Part shown: in pieces, positions 41,408 to 49,716 of the stretch
Position numbering within the stretch: position 1 is the first letter of the stretch
Layout of the letters: every line of letters starts with the position of its first letter
Source of the DNA: Candidatus Limnocylindrales bacterium
GTDB lineage: Bacteria > Desulfobacterota > Binatia > UBA1149 > CAITLU01
Assembly (NCBI GenBank): GCA_035626395.1
Contig: DASPNR010000030.1
Coordinates: 1 to 64,000, forward strand
Reading direction: 5' to 3'
DNA: 64,000 nt
Notes under the pieces: model-generated
Database searches by the model: none
Told to the model about the DNA's origin: nothing
The model's input: only the letters and a program-made list of their open reading frames with translations
Made by a program: the position numbers and the translations under genes

Positions 41408-42121
41408 TTACTCCAGCGGCGTATCGCTTTCGATACCAAGAGTTCGGACGGTGGCAGAAAGGGGGACGCTGGCGGGGTCGGGCGAGGTTCGCAGCAGCAG
41501 GTCGCCGCCGGTCATCGTCACTCCGAACCAGTAGTGCTCGTTCTTGCAGTGATGCAGGCGGTGGTTGCGCCACAGCTTCTTGAAATACTCCGATTTGGGG
41601 CGGTAGCGCGTGTGCACGAGGAAGTGGACCCACTCGTAGCGCAGCGCCATCAGCATGAAGAAGGACAGGCCGGTCAGCGCCAGGCCCACCGTCGGCAGCA
41701 GGCCGACGAAGATCAGCAGCAGCAGCGGCAGCGCGATGAAGAAGCCCTGCACGGGGATGAAGAGGATCTCCAGGTTCCAGGGATCGCGATGATGCGCGCG
41801 GTGCTTGATCGGCACGCGAAAGTCGAGCGTCCAGCGGCCGATCCGGATCGGCTCGAAGTGCAGGATGAAGACGTGAATCATCCACTCCTGCACCGGCCAC
41901 AACGCGAAAATCGCGGCGACGATCGCGACGTCGCCGAGCGACCAGCCGCCGGCGGCGATGCGGGCGATGAGCGCGACCGCGTTGGCGACGAGCAGGAAGC
42001 GCGGACTGCCGTGGCGTACGAACACTCGCGCCGCCTCGGCCAGGGTGCGCGGGCTTTCGGGAGCCGACAGCGCAGGCGCATCGACGGCAAAATCGGCATC
42101 AGCGGTTACGGCTCGGCTCAT
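41408..42121 (-). CDS. Sterol-desaturase/fatty-acid-hydroxylase-like membrane protein
   Basis: 237 aa from ATG 42121; the frame extends 16 codons. Four membrane segments (LLVANAVALIARIAAG, VAIVAAIFALWPVQEWMIHV, FFIALPLLLLIFVGLLPTVG, LTGLSFFMLMALRYEWVHFL). The histidine-box set of the fatty acid hydroxylase superfamily is visible: EWMIH, HFEP, KHRAHHRDP, HFLVHTRYRP and NHRLHHCKNEHYWFG. These coordinate a diiron centre for C-H hydroxylation of membrane lipids or hopanoids. It is convergent with nothing; it ends 11 bases before the protease start on the same strand. The physiological substrate is unknown. Confidence 0.85.
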   Translation of the reverse strand: MSRAVTADADFAVDAPALSAPESPRTLAEAARVFVRHGSPRFLLVANAVALIARIAAGGWSLGDVAIVAAIFALWPVQEWMIHVFILHFEPIRIGRWTLDFRVPIKHRAHHRDPWNLEILFIPVQGFFIALPLLLLIFVGLLPTVGLALTGLSFFMLMALRYEWVHFLVHTRYRPKSEYFKKLWRNHRLHHCKNEHYWFGVTMTGGDLLLRTSPDPASVPLSATVRTLGIESDTPLE

Positions 42122-42237
42122 CGTCGTTCCTGCGGCGGTATGTTCTGCGCAACCTGGCCCATCGGCCAACCTGTGTCACGGCGAGTCGGGCAGGGTAAGC
42201 GAGAAAAACGCCCACCCGCCACGGCTGACCGGCGTGT

Positions 42238-43575
42238 TCACGGCGCGGCGGTTTCGGTGGGCGTGGCCTGCGCAGCCTCCTCGGCCGCCGCAGCGGCGGC
42301 CGCGCCGCTGCGCATGGCCTCGACCGCGTCGCGCTGCGACTTGGCCTCTCCGGCGCGGCCGCTCTTTTCGAGCGCCGTGGCCAGCGCTTCGCGGTTCTCG
42401 ACCACGGCTGGTGCCAGCTCCACCGATTTCATCAGGGCGCTGACCGCGCCGGCCGCGTCGCCCTGGTCCAGCCGCGTAAGCCCGATGCTGTAGTAGGCCT
42501 GCGGCGCCAGCGACGCGTCGATCTCGTAGGAGCGTGTGAACGCGGGCAGCGCCAGCTCGGGACGGCGAAGCGCGCGGTAGAGGACGCCGCGATTGTAGTA
42601 GAGGCCGGCGGCCAGACGACGCGTCTCGGGCGGCTTGTCGGCCAGCGGCTCGGCAATCTTCGCCAGCGCCGAATCGTAGGCTGCCAGCGCGCGGTCGACC
42701 AGGCCGTACTTCTGATAGACCGAGCCGAGCCGTGCATGGTTCTCGGCCTTCTCCGGCTTCTCGGCCACCGCGCGCTCGTAGGGCGCCACCTTGTCGGCCA
42801 GCATCGCGCGCGCCGAATCCAGAAGGCGCTTGCTCTTGGGGTCGCTCGGATTCATCTGCGCGGCCTGCTCCAGGCGCGCGATGCCGCGACCGAAATCCTC
42901 GGCTGCGCAGTAGGTGATGCCGAGCGCCTGCACGAACTCGTGGCGCGTGGGCGCGAGCGCCACCGCCTTCTCCAGCGCGGCGGCCGCCGCCGCATGCTCC
43001 TCACGTCCGCGCAGCGCCCAGCCAAGATAGTAGTAGGCGACGGCATTGTCGGGCTGCATCGCGATCACGCGCTCGGCCGATGCGGCGGCGTCGCGGAACG
43101 ACTGGATCGTCACGTAGATCCGCATCAGCTCGGCGTGCGGCTCGGGCGAGGTCGGCGCCAGCTCGGCAGCGCGCTTGCAGCCGCCGACGGCGTCGAACCA
43201 TTCGCCGCGCGAGACGTGGTCACGGCAGCGCGCGAGTTGGTGGGCCGGGTTGTTCTCGTCGAATGCCGCGCCGGCCGGCGGCGGAACGATCGCGATGCTC
43301 GTGCCGCCGACGCCGGTGTAGTGCCCGGGCGCGGCCGGCGTCGACGCCGCGGCGCCCGCCTGCTTCAGCTGCTCGGGCGAGACGCCTTCGATTCCTGCAG
43401 CAGGAACGCCCTGCAGCCCCTGCGCGGCGGCGGCTTTGTCGTCGTCTTCCGCCTTGCCGCGGCCGGTCGTGGCACAGCCGGCGATCGTCGCGGCAACGAG
43501 CAGCAGCGCCATGCCATCTCGAAGGAAGGCGAAACTCTTGACGGTGTGAGCGCGTGCGACGTGGCCAGCAGTCAT
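42238..43575 (-). CDS. TPR-containing lipoprotein
   Basis: 445 aa from ATG 43575. The signal ends in the lipobox LVAATIAGCATTG, so a lipid-anchored periplasmic protein. A low-complexity linker follows (KAAAAQGLQGVPAAGIEGVS and ASTPAAPG). Then at least six tetratricopeptide repeats: AELAPTSPEPHAELMRIYVT, NAVAYYYLGWALRGREEHAA, GIARLEQAAQMNPSDPKSKR, NHARLGSVYQKYGLVDRALA, AGLYYNRGVLYRALRRPELA and PQAYYSIGLTRLDQGDAAGA. A C-terminal Ala/Glu-rich tail ends it. TPR proteins of this type act as assembly scaffolds in the envelope. No partner is evident. Confidence 0.85.
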   Translation of the reverse strand: MTAGHVARAHTVKSFAFLRDGMALLLVAATIAGCATTGRGKAEDDDKAAAAQGLQGVPAAGIEGVSPEQLKQAGAAASTPAAPGHYTGVGGTSIAIVPPPAGAAFDENNPAHQLARCRDHVSRGEWFDAVGGCKRAAELAPTSPEPHAELMRIYVTIQSFRDAAASAERVIAMQPDNAVAYYYLGWALRGREEHAAAAAALEKAVALAPTRHEFVQALGITYCAAEDFGRGIARLEQAAQMNPSDPKSKRLLDSARAMLADKVAPYERAVAEKPEKAENHARLGSVYQKYGLVDRALAAYDSALAKIAEPLADKPPETRRLAAGLYYNRGVLYRALRRPELALPAFTRSYEIDASLAPQAYYSIGLTRLDQGDAAGAVSALMKSVELAPAVVENREALATALEKSGRAGEAKSQRDAVEAMRSGAAAAAAAEEAAQATPTETAAP

Positions 43576-43607
43576 GCGCCTGTCCGTTCCCCGTTTCGGC
43601 GGTCCGC

Positions 43608-44879
43608 TCAGCGTCGATCGGCGCAGCGCGCGGCGGCAGTGCTGATGCGGACGATACGAAGATCTCCGAAGGGAGTTCCCACTCCGCTGTTGAGCACCAG
43701 CGCCACCGCAAGGTTCCTGTCCAGGTCGGCCCAGGCGCCCGAGCCGCCAAAGCCGAAGTGTCCGATGCCGTGCCGTACCGGTACGCCGAGCGTGAAAGGA
43801 CGGTGATACCCCAGGCGCCAGTGCATGGGGAAGGGCACCACCCGGTCCACCGTCGTGTTCTGCACCGTGGACGCCCTGTGCACCGTCTTTTCCGAGCAGA
43901 TCCGAACGCCTTCGAGCTCGCCGCCCGATGCCAGCGCCGCATAGACGCGGGCAAGCGAGCGCGCCGTGAAGACGCCGTTGGCCGAGGGATTGGTCGCAGC
44001 CGCGAACTCGGTGGAGTTGAAGTCGAGGTCGTCGATTCCATGCGGAATCAGCGCCCGCTCGGCCTCGCGCAGATCGACCGGGATTCCGAGCATGCGCAGC
44101 CAGCGGTTGATCGCCGCCAGATAACGGCGCGCGCGCTCGGTGCCGCCGGTGCCGGAGTTCATGCCCATCGCCACCAGCGTGGCCTTGCGATGCGCGAGGG
44201 CGTCGGGAAGGCCGACGTAGCATCCGTCGAGCTGCAGCGGCGTTGCCAGCTCGTCCTCGAGCACCTGCGAGAAGCTCTTGCCGCTGACGCGCTGGATGAT
44301 CTCGCCGACGAGATAGCCGTAGGTCAGGCCGTGATAGCCGTGCGCCGCGCCGGGCGGGTGGATCGGCGTTGCCGCCTCCAGCGCCCGGATCATGTAGTCC
44401 CAGTCCAGCATGCGACGGGCGTGGTCGATCATGCTGCGGATGTCGTAGAGGCCGGCCTCGTGGCACATCACCTGCCGGATGGTGATCTTTTCCTTGCCGC
44501 CGTAGGCGAACTCGGGCCAGTGCCTGGCCACCGGCTCGTCGTAGTCGACCAGGCCGCGATCGGCCAGGATGTGAAGAAGCGTCGAGGCGATGCCCTTGGT
44601 CGTCGAATAGGACACCGAGGCGGTGTCCTGCAGCCACGGCGAGCCATTGGAGTCGAGGCTTCCGCCCCAGAGGTCCACGACCTTGACGCCGCGGTGGTAG
44701 ATGCACAGCGCGGCGCCGCCGGGACCGCCCGCCGGAACCATGGTCTTGAACAACCGCGCCACCGACCAGAAGTCGGGATGGATGTAGCCTTCGACCTGAG
44801 CCGTCTTCATTCCACGCTGGAAAGTAAGCACGGCGCTGGGTCCGGTCAGGCCGAATGTGGGAAAGCCCAAGCGCGACAT
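43608..44879 (-). CDS. Serine beta-lactamase-like hydrolase (class C / EstB family)
   Basis: 423 aa. SxxK motif at S92-TTK95 (SVSYSTTKGIAS), the YxN-equivalent region TYGYLVGEIIQR, and the third motif HFGFGGSGAW (HxG-like). Blocks GGAALCIYHRGVKVVDLWGG and GLVDYDEPVARHWPEFA are characteristic of beta-lactamase-superfamily esterases and D-aminopeptidases. No signal peptide; the N-terminus MSRLGFPTFGLTGPSAVL is cytoplasmic-like, and ATG at 44810 (MKTAQVEGY) is another start. True beta-lactamase activity is unlikely; esterase or transacylase activity is likely. It ends 33 bases before the TPR lipoprotein start. Confidence 0.85.
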   Translation of the reverse strand: MSRLGFPTFGLTGPSAVLTFQRGMKTAQVEGYIHPDFWSVARLFKTMVPAGGPGGAALCIYHRGVKVVDLWGGSLDSNGSPWLQDTASVSYSTTKGIASTLLHILADRGLVDYDEPVARHWPEFAYGGKEKITIRQVMCHEAGLYDIRSMIDHARRMLDWDYMIRALEAATPIHPPGAAHGYHGLTYGYLVGEIIQRVSGKSFSQVLEDELATPLQLDGCYVGLPDALAHRKATLVAMGMNSGTGGTERARRYLAAINRWLRMLGIPVDLREAERALIPHGIDDLDFNSTEFAAATNPSANGVFTARSLARVYAALASGGELEGVRICSEKTVHRASTVQNTTVDRVVPFPMHWRLGYHRPFTLGVPVRHGIGHFGFGGSGAWADLDRNLAVALVLNSGVGTPFGDLRIVRISTAAARCADRR

Positions 44880-44918
44880 AGGCCTTCAGAGTATCCGCGC
44901 CGTGGCGTGGTGGAAATT

Positions 44919-44970
44919 GTGCCTGTCTCCTTTTTTGCCTAGGGAGGGACTCGCGAAGAAGGGGACACAC
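44919..44970. repeat. Small inverted-repeat element with GGAGACAGGCAC-type end
   Basis: The left end GTGCCTGTCTCCTTTTTT and the right end AAGGGGACACAC form an imperfect inverted repeat (GTGCCTGTCTCCTT against GTGTGTCCCCTT). The GGAGACAGGCAC/GTGCCTGTCTCC motif is, as I recall, dispersed beside RAYT-type REP transposases in several bacterial groups. Its right end abuts the ATG at 44971, so it supplies the 5' leader of the next gene. Confidence 0.4.
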
Positions 44971-45345
44971 ATGGATCTTCCCGTCAGCGTCAACACTCTC
45001 GGAGCGATCATCACGGCCTGCCTCGGGCTGCTGGGCCTGTTCTTTCCGCTGACCGCGGCGCGTCTGGTGCGCCTGGAGCCCCAGGGAGAGCAGGGGATCT
45101 CCGAGCTGCGCGCCACCTATGGCGGCATCTTCCTGTCCATCGGCCTGTTCGCCGTCATTGCGCAGGAGCGCAACATCTTTCGGGTCCTCGGCATCGGCTA
45201 TCTCGGCGCGGCCGGAGCGCGCGCGTTCTCCATCTGGCACGACCGGAGCTACTCGGGTGCCAACATCGGCGCGCTGGTCTTCGAGGTGGTGGTGGGGCTG
45301 ATCCTGCTGATTCCCTGGGAATCGTTTCTCGGCAACCGTCCGTAG
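44971..45345 (+). CDS. DUF4345-like small membrane protein
   Basis: 124 aa from ATG 44971. Four membrane helices: LGAIITACLGLLGLFFPLTA, GISELRATYGGIFLSIGLFA (ending VIAQERN), FRVLGIGYLGAAGARAFSI and IGALVFEVVVGLILLIPWE. The ELRATYGG and GARAFSI features match the DUF4345 family of unknown inner-membrane proteins. The stop TAG overlaps the GTG of the TauE-like gene by one base, so the two are co-transcribed. Its mRNA leader is an inverted-repeat element. Confidence 0.7.
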   Translation: MDLPVSVNTLGAIITACLGLLGLFFPLTAARLVRLEPQGEQGISELRATYGGIFLSIGLFAVIAQERNIFRVLGIGYLGAAGARAFSIWHDRSYSGANIGALVFEVVVGLILLIPWESFLGNRP

Positions 45346-46094
45346 TGGCAGCCGAGCCATCGCAGGCCGCGATGCTGGCGCTGGCCTGCCTCATCATCGC
45401 CGCCAGCAGCTTCTTGCAGGGAGCGGTCGGTTTCGGCCACGCGCTGGTGGCGGCGCCGCTGCTGACGCTAATCGAGCCGCGCCTGGTGCCAGGGCCGGTC
45501 ACCGCCTCCAGCATCGTCCTGAGCGTGCTGGTGTTGTGGCGCGAGCGGCACGCGGATGTCGCCGCTGCCGGCATCGCTTGGACCCTCGCCGGGCGCGTCC
45601 CCGGCAGCGCACTGGGCGCGCTGGCCATCGCTCTCGTCCCCAACGAGCGGTTGGCGATCTTCGTGGCCGTGCTCGTCCTGGTGGCGGTGGCCATCAGTAC
45701 ATCCGGTCTGCATCCACGCATCTCGCGGCGCTCCCTTCTCGGGGCGGGGGTTGCCTCGGGATTCATGGGCACCGCTGCTGCCACCGGCGGTCCGCCGCTG
45801 GCGCTGCTGTATCAGCACTTTCCCGGTCCGACGCTGCGTGCGGCGCTGGCCGCGAATTTCGCGCTCGGCGGAGCCATCTCGCTGGCGGCGCTGGCGCTGG
45901 CGGGCAAGTACGCCGCCGCCGACGTTGCGCCGTCGGTGATGCTCTCGGTCGCGGCTGCGGCCGGCTTTGCCCGTTCGCGCGTCGCCGCCGACTACTTCGA
46001 CGCCGGCCGCACCCGTCAGGCCGTGCTCATCGTCTCCGCCGCCTCGAGCATGGCGGTGCTGGCGCGCGAGCTGCTGCGCGCAAGCGCTCCGTGA
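45345..46094 (+). CDS. TauE/SafE-family transporter
   Basis: 249 aa from GTG 45345. Eight membrane helices in two halves: FLQGAVGFGHALVAAPLLTL (the G-x-G-x-G helix), LRALVPGPVTASSIVLSVLV-like helix 2, RVPGSALGALAIALVPNERL, AIFVAVLVLVAVAISTS, GVASGFMGTAAATGGPPLAL and AALAANFALGGAISLAALAL. The MGTAAATGGPP loop is the second-half signature. Family proteins export sulfite, sulfoacetate or other organosulfonates, or are unassigned permeases. The gene is coupled to the DUF4345-like gene. Confidence 0.85.
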   Translation: MAAEPSQAAMLALACLIIAASSFLQGAVGFGHALVAAPLLTLIEPRLVPGPVTASSIVLSVLVLWRERHADVAAAGIAWTLAGRVPGSALGALAIALVPNERLAIFVAVLVLVAVAISTSGLHPRISRRSLLGAGVASGFMGTAAATGGPPLALLYQHFPGPTLRAALAANFALGGAISLAALALAGKYAAADVAPSVMLSVAAAAGFARSRVAADYFDAGRTRQAVLIVSAASSMAVLARELLRASAP

Positions 46095-46195
46095 GGGACC
46101 TCGAGCCCTGACTGCTCGACCGCGTGGCGCACGGTGAGGCGCCGGCGCGACGCCGGCGAGTTGAAGCGGCAGGCGAACCGCACGATGGATCGCGC

Positions 46196-47056
46196 ATGAG
46201 CCCGCCGCTGTTGTATCTCGTCGACGTTTTCGCGGAGCGTCCTTACGCGGGCAACCAGCTTGCCGTGGTGCTCGGCGCCGAGGGCTGGACGACCGAGCGC
46301 ATGCAGGCTTTCGCGCAGGAGACGAACTTCTCCGAGACGACGTTCGTGCCCGCGCCTCGCCTTCGCGACGGCGGCTACGACGTGCGCATCTTCACTCCGG
46401 CCGAAGAGCTGCCCTTCGCCGGGCATCCCACCATCGGCACGGCCTGGCTCCTGCGCCGGTTCGTACAGAACGGAGCCGGCGAGACGGTGACGCTGCACCT
46501 CGGCGTCGGCGACGTAGCCGTGACGTTCGATGATGCGAACGGGCTCGCCTGGCTTGCGCCGCGGCCGCCGGTGCTCGGCGATGTCCGCGATCGTGACACC
46601 ATTGCCGCCACGCTCGGCATCACCTGCGGCGATCTCGACGAAGATCTGCCGTGCCAGGACGTCAGCGTCGGCATCCGCTTCGTGCTGGTTCCGGTGCGAT
46701 CGCTGGACGTCCTGCGTGCGCTGCAGCCGGCGCGGCTGCCGCAGGGAAGCTCCGGCGCCGCCACCGGCGTCCTGTGCTTCGCGCGCGAGGCCTATGATCC
46801 GGGCGGCGACCTCGCCGCGCGCATGTTCTTCGAGGCGCGCGGTCTGCGCGAGGATCCGGCCACGGGGTCGGCCAACGCCTGTCTGGCCGCGTACCTTTCG
46901 GCCCACCGCGTGCTCGGGGCCGAGCAGGTGTCGGCGCGCGTGCAGCAGGGCTACGAGATCGGCCGTCCGTCGACGCTGTACCTGCGCGCGCAGTCGCCGC
47001 AGCACGTGCAGGTGGGCGGCCGGGTCGTGCTCGTCGCCCGAGGTGAGCTGGCATGA
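46196..47056 (+). CDS. PhzF-family isomerase
   Basis: 286 aa from ATG 46196. Two similar halves of the diaminopimelate-epimerase-like fold: VDVFAERPYAGNQLAVVLGA, AQETNFSETTFVPAP with the catalytic Glu in NFSETTF, YDVRIFTPAEELPFAGHPTI and GTAWLLRRFV; the second half ends RMFFEARGLREDPATGSANA. PhzF isomerises trans-2,3-dihydro-3-hydroxyanthranilate in phenazine synthesis, but most relatives have other, unknown substrates. No phz genes surround it. The stop overlaps the start of the DUF2905 gene by four bases (ATGA). Confidence 0.88.
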   Translation: MSPPLLYLVDVFAERPYAGNQLAVVLGAEGWTTERMQAFAQETNFSETTFVPAPRLRDGGYDVRIFTPAEELPFAGHPTIGTAWLLRRFVQNGAGETVTLHLGVGDVAVTFDDANGLAWLAPRPPVLGDVRDRDTIAATLGITCGDLDEDLPCQDVSVGIRFVLVPVRSLDVLRALQPARLPQGSSGAATGVLCFAREAYDPGGDLAARMFFEARGLREDPATGSANACLAAYLSAHRVLGAEQVSARVQQGYEIGRPSTLYLRAQSPQHVQVGGRVVLVARGELA

Positions 47057-47262
47057 GCGGCGTGCCGCGCATGCTGATCCTGGCGGGCGTGGCGCTCGTG
47101 GTGGTCGGCCTGGCGTGGCCGCTGGTGGCCAAGCTGGGGCTCGGACGTCTGCCGGGCGACATCGTCGTCGAGCGCGAGAGCTTCCGCTTCTACTTCCCCA
47201 TCACCACGATGATCGTGATCAACGTGGTGCTGTGGCTGCTGCTGCGATTCTTCGGACGATGA
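47053..47262 (+). CDS. DUF2905-family small membrane protein
   Basis: 69 aa, start in the ATGA overlap with PhzF. Two transmembrane helices (MLILAGVALVVVGLAWPLVA and ITTMIVINVVLWLLLRFF) connected by LGRLPGDIVVERESFRFYFP, the DUF2905 signature. Function unknown; typically beside DNA-repair or tRNA-modification genes in other bacteria. It is followed 4 bases later by the EamA transporter gene, so PhzF, DUF2905 and EamA form an operon. Confidence 0.87.
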   Translation: MSGVPRMLILAGVALVVVGLAWPLVAKLGLGRLPGDIVVERESFRFYFPITTMIVINVVLWLLLRFFGR

Positions 47263-47266
47263 CGCG

Positions 47267-48202
47267 GTGAAGGACCGCTTCGGAAGAGGCGCTCTCCTGA
47301 TCGCGGCGGCGGCGCTCGCGTTCAGCCTGATGACCGTGTTCGTCAAGCTGGCCGGGCAGCGGCTGCCCAGCCAGGAGGTCGTGCTCGCGCGCGCGCTGGT
47401 CTCGCTGGTGCTGAGCTGGCTGCTCCTGCGGCGGCGCGGCCTCTCGCCGTGGGGGACGCATCGCGGTCTTCTGTTTCTGCGCGGGCTGCTCGGCGGACTC
47501 GCGCTGGCCTGCGTGTTCTACTCGGTGACGGTGCTGCCGCTGGCCGACGCCACGGTGCTGCAGTACCTGTACCCCACGTTCACCGCGCTGCTGGCGGCCC
47601 TGATTCTCGGCGAGCGCGCCGGGCGCGGCGTCCTGGTGGCCAGCATTGTCAGCCTTGCGGGCGTCGTGATGGTCTCCAAGCCGAGCGTGCTGCTGGGCAC
47701 GACCGCACCTGCGCTCGATCCCGTGCATGTGGCCGTGGCCATCGCCGGCGCGGTGCTGACGGCGCTGGCGTACATCGACGTCAAGCGCCTGGCGTCGCTC
47801 GAACATCCTCTCGTCATCGTGTTCTGGTTCCCTCTCGTCACCGTTCCGCTGACGGTGCCCACCCTCATCGGGAGCTTCGTCTGGCCGCAGGGCATCGAGT
47901 GGCTGTGGCTGCTCGGCGTGGGCGTGTGCACCCAGGCCGGGCAGGTGCTGTTCACCAGCGGCCTGCTCTACGAGAGCGCCACGCGCGCGACGGCGCTGAC
48001 GTACCTGCAGGTGGTCTTCGCGGCGATGTGGGGCGCCCTGTTCTTCGGTGAAGTGCCCGACGCGACGACTGCACTCGGCGCCATGCTCGTAGTCAGCGGA
48101 GCGCTTTCGCTCGCGTGGCAGGGAGGCGCCGCGCCGGCGCCGCCGCCGCCCGATGCCGAGGCACTGCCGGTGGAGGCGGAACCCGCGGCCTCCTCCAGGT
48201 GA
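47267..48202 (+). CDS. EamA/DMT-family transporter
   Basis: 311 aa from GTG 47267. Ten membrane helices in two EamA repeats: LLIAAAALAFSLMTVFVKLA, EVVLARALVSLVLSWLLLRR, FLRGLLGGLALACVFYSVTV, LPLADATVLQYLYPTFTALL, VASIVSLAGVVMVSKPSVLL, then VAVAIAGAVLTALAYIDVKR, FPLVTVPLTVPTLIGSFVW, WLWLLGVGVCTQAGQVLFTS, LTYLQVVFAAMWGALFFGEV and AMLVVSGALSLAWQG. Such proteins export amino acids or nucleotides, or are unassigned. The short Pro/Ala C-terminus is cytoplasmic. It belongs to the phzF operon. Confidence 0.87.
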   Translation: MKDRFGRGALLIAAAALAFSLMTVFVKLAGQRLPSQEVVLARALVSLVLSWLLLRRRGLSPWGTHRGLLFLRGLLGGLALACVFYSVTVLPLADATVLQYLYPTFTALLAALILGERAGRGVLVASIVSLAGVVMVSKPSVLLGTTAPALDPVHVAVAIAGAVLTALAYIDVKRLASLEHPLVIVFWFPLVTVPLTVPTLIGSFVWPQGIEWLWLLGVGVCTQAGQVLFTSGLLYESATRATALTYLQVVFAAMWGALFFGEVPDATTALGAMLVVSGALSLAWQGGAAPAPPPPDAEALPVEAEPAASSR

Positions 48203-48373
48203 AGCTGCCGCCGGCCGCCGAAGCGGAACGAAGCGGGGCGGAGGGCGAACCGGCGCTGCGCCTGCTCCGATCGTCACCGACATGAGGCTCGGTGCGCGAC
48301 GTCTCGTGAAGAGATTTCGGGGTTCTCGTGTCTACGGCACGTAGGAGAATCCGCAATCCAGCAGTGCATCGAC

Positions 48374-48387
48374 GGTGAATGTTCACC
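48374..48387. promoter_or_regulatory. 14-bp palindrome upstream of the Tyr/Asp-rich protein gene
   Basis: GGTGAA-TG-TTCACC is a 6-bp inverted repeat, ending 17 bases before the ATG at 48405 and just upstream of its GGAGGAG ribosome site. It may be an operator for a dimeric repressor or an mRNA hairpin. No regulator gene is adjacent. Confidence 0.35.
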
Positions 48388-48404
48388 CCGATTGGAGGAG
48401 TCCC

Positions 48405-48800
48405 ATGGCGTGGAGATATCTGCTGTCCGCTGTTGCCATCACTGGCCTGATGAGCGTCGCCGCGCCGGCCAACGCCGGCAACGACGATTACGACCGCTAC
48501 TCGTACGACGACGATCGCTACGAAGAACGCTACGACGAGGATCGCTACGATCGCTACGACGACGACGACCGCCGCACCTACTACCGCCGCGAAGAGCGCC
48601 ACTACGTGCCGCGCTATCACCATACGACCATCGTCGAGCGGCGCGTGGTGCCGTACGTGCAGAGACGCGAGGTGATCTACGACGGTCCGTGCCGCGTCGA
48701 ACGCGTGTTCCTGAGCAGCGGTCGCATCGAAGAGTCGCGCCACTGCCGCGCGCCGCGCTTCGTCATCCAACCGGCACCGGTGGTCGAGTACTACTACTGA
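48405..48800 (+). CDS. Secreted Asp/Tyr/Arg-rich protein, unknown
   Basis: 131 aa, ATG 48405 after TTGGAGGAGTCCC. Signal peptide (about 1-25, cleaved after ANA). The mature N-terminus is a mixed-charge low-complexity run of DDR/YD units (DYDRYSYDDDRYEERYDEDR). It then continues YYRREERHYVPRYHHTTIVE, RRVVPYVQRREVIYDGPCRV and SGRIEESRHCRAPRFVIQPA. Two Cys could form a disulfide. Similar short secreted proteins with a YDRYDDR tract occur in soil bacteria with no known function. It is transcribed on its own after the phzF operon. Confidence 0.65.
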   Translation: MAWRYLLSAVAITGLMSVAAPANAGNDDYDRYSYDDDRYEERYDEDRYDRYDDDDRRTYYRREERHYVPRYHHTTIVERRVVPYVQRREVIYDGPCRVERVFLSSGRIEESRHCRAPRFVIQPAPVVEYYY

Positions 48801-48821
48801 CGCCGCAGCTTGCGGCAGCCA

Positions 48822-48857
48822 GACAAGGGGACGGTCCTTCCTGGCCGTCCCCTTGTC
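48822..48857 (+). terminator. Hairpin downstream of the Asp/Tyr-rich protein gene
   Basis: GACAAGGGGACGG (48822-48834), a 10-base loop, then CCGTCCCCTTGTC (48845-48857): a perfect 13-bp stem, 22 bases after the stop at 48800. There is no T-run, so a Rho-assisted or structural terminator is likely. Confidence 0.55.
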
Positions 48858-49195
48858 GTGCGCCGGCTGCGCCCGCCAGGATTCTGAGCGCCGCCATGCT
48901 CTCATTTCGAGACACCGGCGGCGCAGCGGCCGCGCGCCGGGCGCGAAGCGGAGCAGGTCGTGCCGACGGCGCGGCCCGGCCGCTCGTGCGATGGCACACG
49001 GCTGGACGCACCACGTCGAACGGAACGTAGCCCCCGCATGCATGGACGGCGCGCCGGTTTCGGCACCTTGGCCGAGTCCCGCTATCGGCCGCCGCGGCGC
49101 GGAGGCCGCTCTCGACAGCCGCCACGGTCGCCGCGAGCGGCTTTCTCCAAAAATCCACTGGCGTCAGGTCGTCACCGGCCTTAGGTTCGCGCGCC
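48858..49195. other. Intergenic region
   Basis: About 340 bases between the hairpin and the DUF3995 gene. The frames here are G+C-rich shadows without homologues that I recognise. No regulatory element was identified. Confidence 0.5.
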
Positions 49196-49624
49196 ATGGA
49201 GAGTCTGCTGGCTGCTTCGTTGATCTTCGTGTTTGCCGTGCTCGCGTCCCTGCACCTTTACTGGGCGGTCGGCGGGCGCCGCGCCTTTTTCGCCGCGATT
49301 CCGGAAGTCGACGGAGCGCTGGCCTTCGTACCGTCTCGTTTCGCGACACTGACCATTGCCACCGTCCTGGCGGCCTGCGCCGCCGTCGTCGCCGCCAGCG
49401 CGGGCTTCCTGGCCGTCCCCGTTCCCGGAACGGTCGTGCGCTCTCTGGCGGCCGGGCTGTCGGTCGTGCTGGTGATGCGCGCGATCGGAGACTTCAGCCT
49501 GTTCGGCATGTTCAAGAAGGTCGACGGCACCTACTTCGCCGAGATGGACTCTCGCGTGTACTCGCCGCTGTGCCTGGTCCTTGCCGTCGGCGCCGTCGTC
49601 GCGACGCTGCCGCCGCAGGCGTAG
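49196..49624 (+). CDS. DUF3995-family membrane protein
   Basis: 142 aa. Four transmembrane helices: LLAASLIFVFAVLASLHLYW, RFATLTIATVLAACAAVVAA, LAAGLSVVLVMRAIGDFSLF and YSPLCLVLAVGAVVATLPPQ. The LHLYWAVGGRRA and FGMFKKVDGTYFAEMDSRVY segments are those of the DUF3995 family (unknown). No signal peptide beyond the first helix. It is followed by dihydropteroate synthase after 92 bases on the same strand. ATG 49196 overlaps a CGCGCCATGGAGAG context without a clear ribosome site. Confidence 0.75.
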   Translation: MESLLAASLIFVFAVLASLHLYWAVGGRRAFFAAIPEVDGALAFVPSRFATLTIATVLAACAAVVAASAGFLAVPVPGTVVRSLAAGLSVVLVMRAIGDFSLFGMFKKVDGTYFAEMDSRVYSPLCLVLAVGAVVATLPPQA

Positions 49625-49716
49625 CCCTTGCCGATGCGCGGCGCGCCGTTGGCGCCAGCGCTTCTCCTCCGCCACCAGGCTTTCGCTGCGCAGGCCTCTC
49701 GGGTAGGCCTGCCAGC

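Noticed and set aside
43608..44879. Antibiotic-resistance beta-lactamase
   Set aside because: The gene has SxxK and an HxG-like motif but no export signal and the sequence blocks of EstB-type esterases; resistance is not supported.
42238..45360. A 1040-residue minus-strand frame spanning three genes
   Set aside because: Its C-terminal 445 residues are the TPR lipoprotein; the rest is an alternative frame of the beta-lactamase-like gene, with Arg/Gly-rich low complexity. The lipoprotein signal at 43575 sets the start.
46196..47056. Phenazine biosynthesis locus
   Set aside because: Only a PhzF-family isomerase is present, without phzA-E or phzG; the family has many unrelated members.
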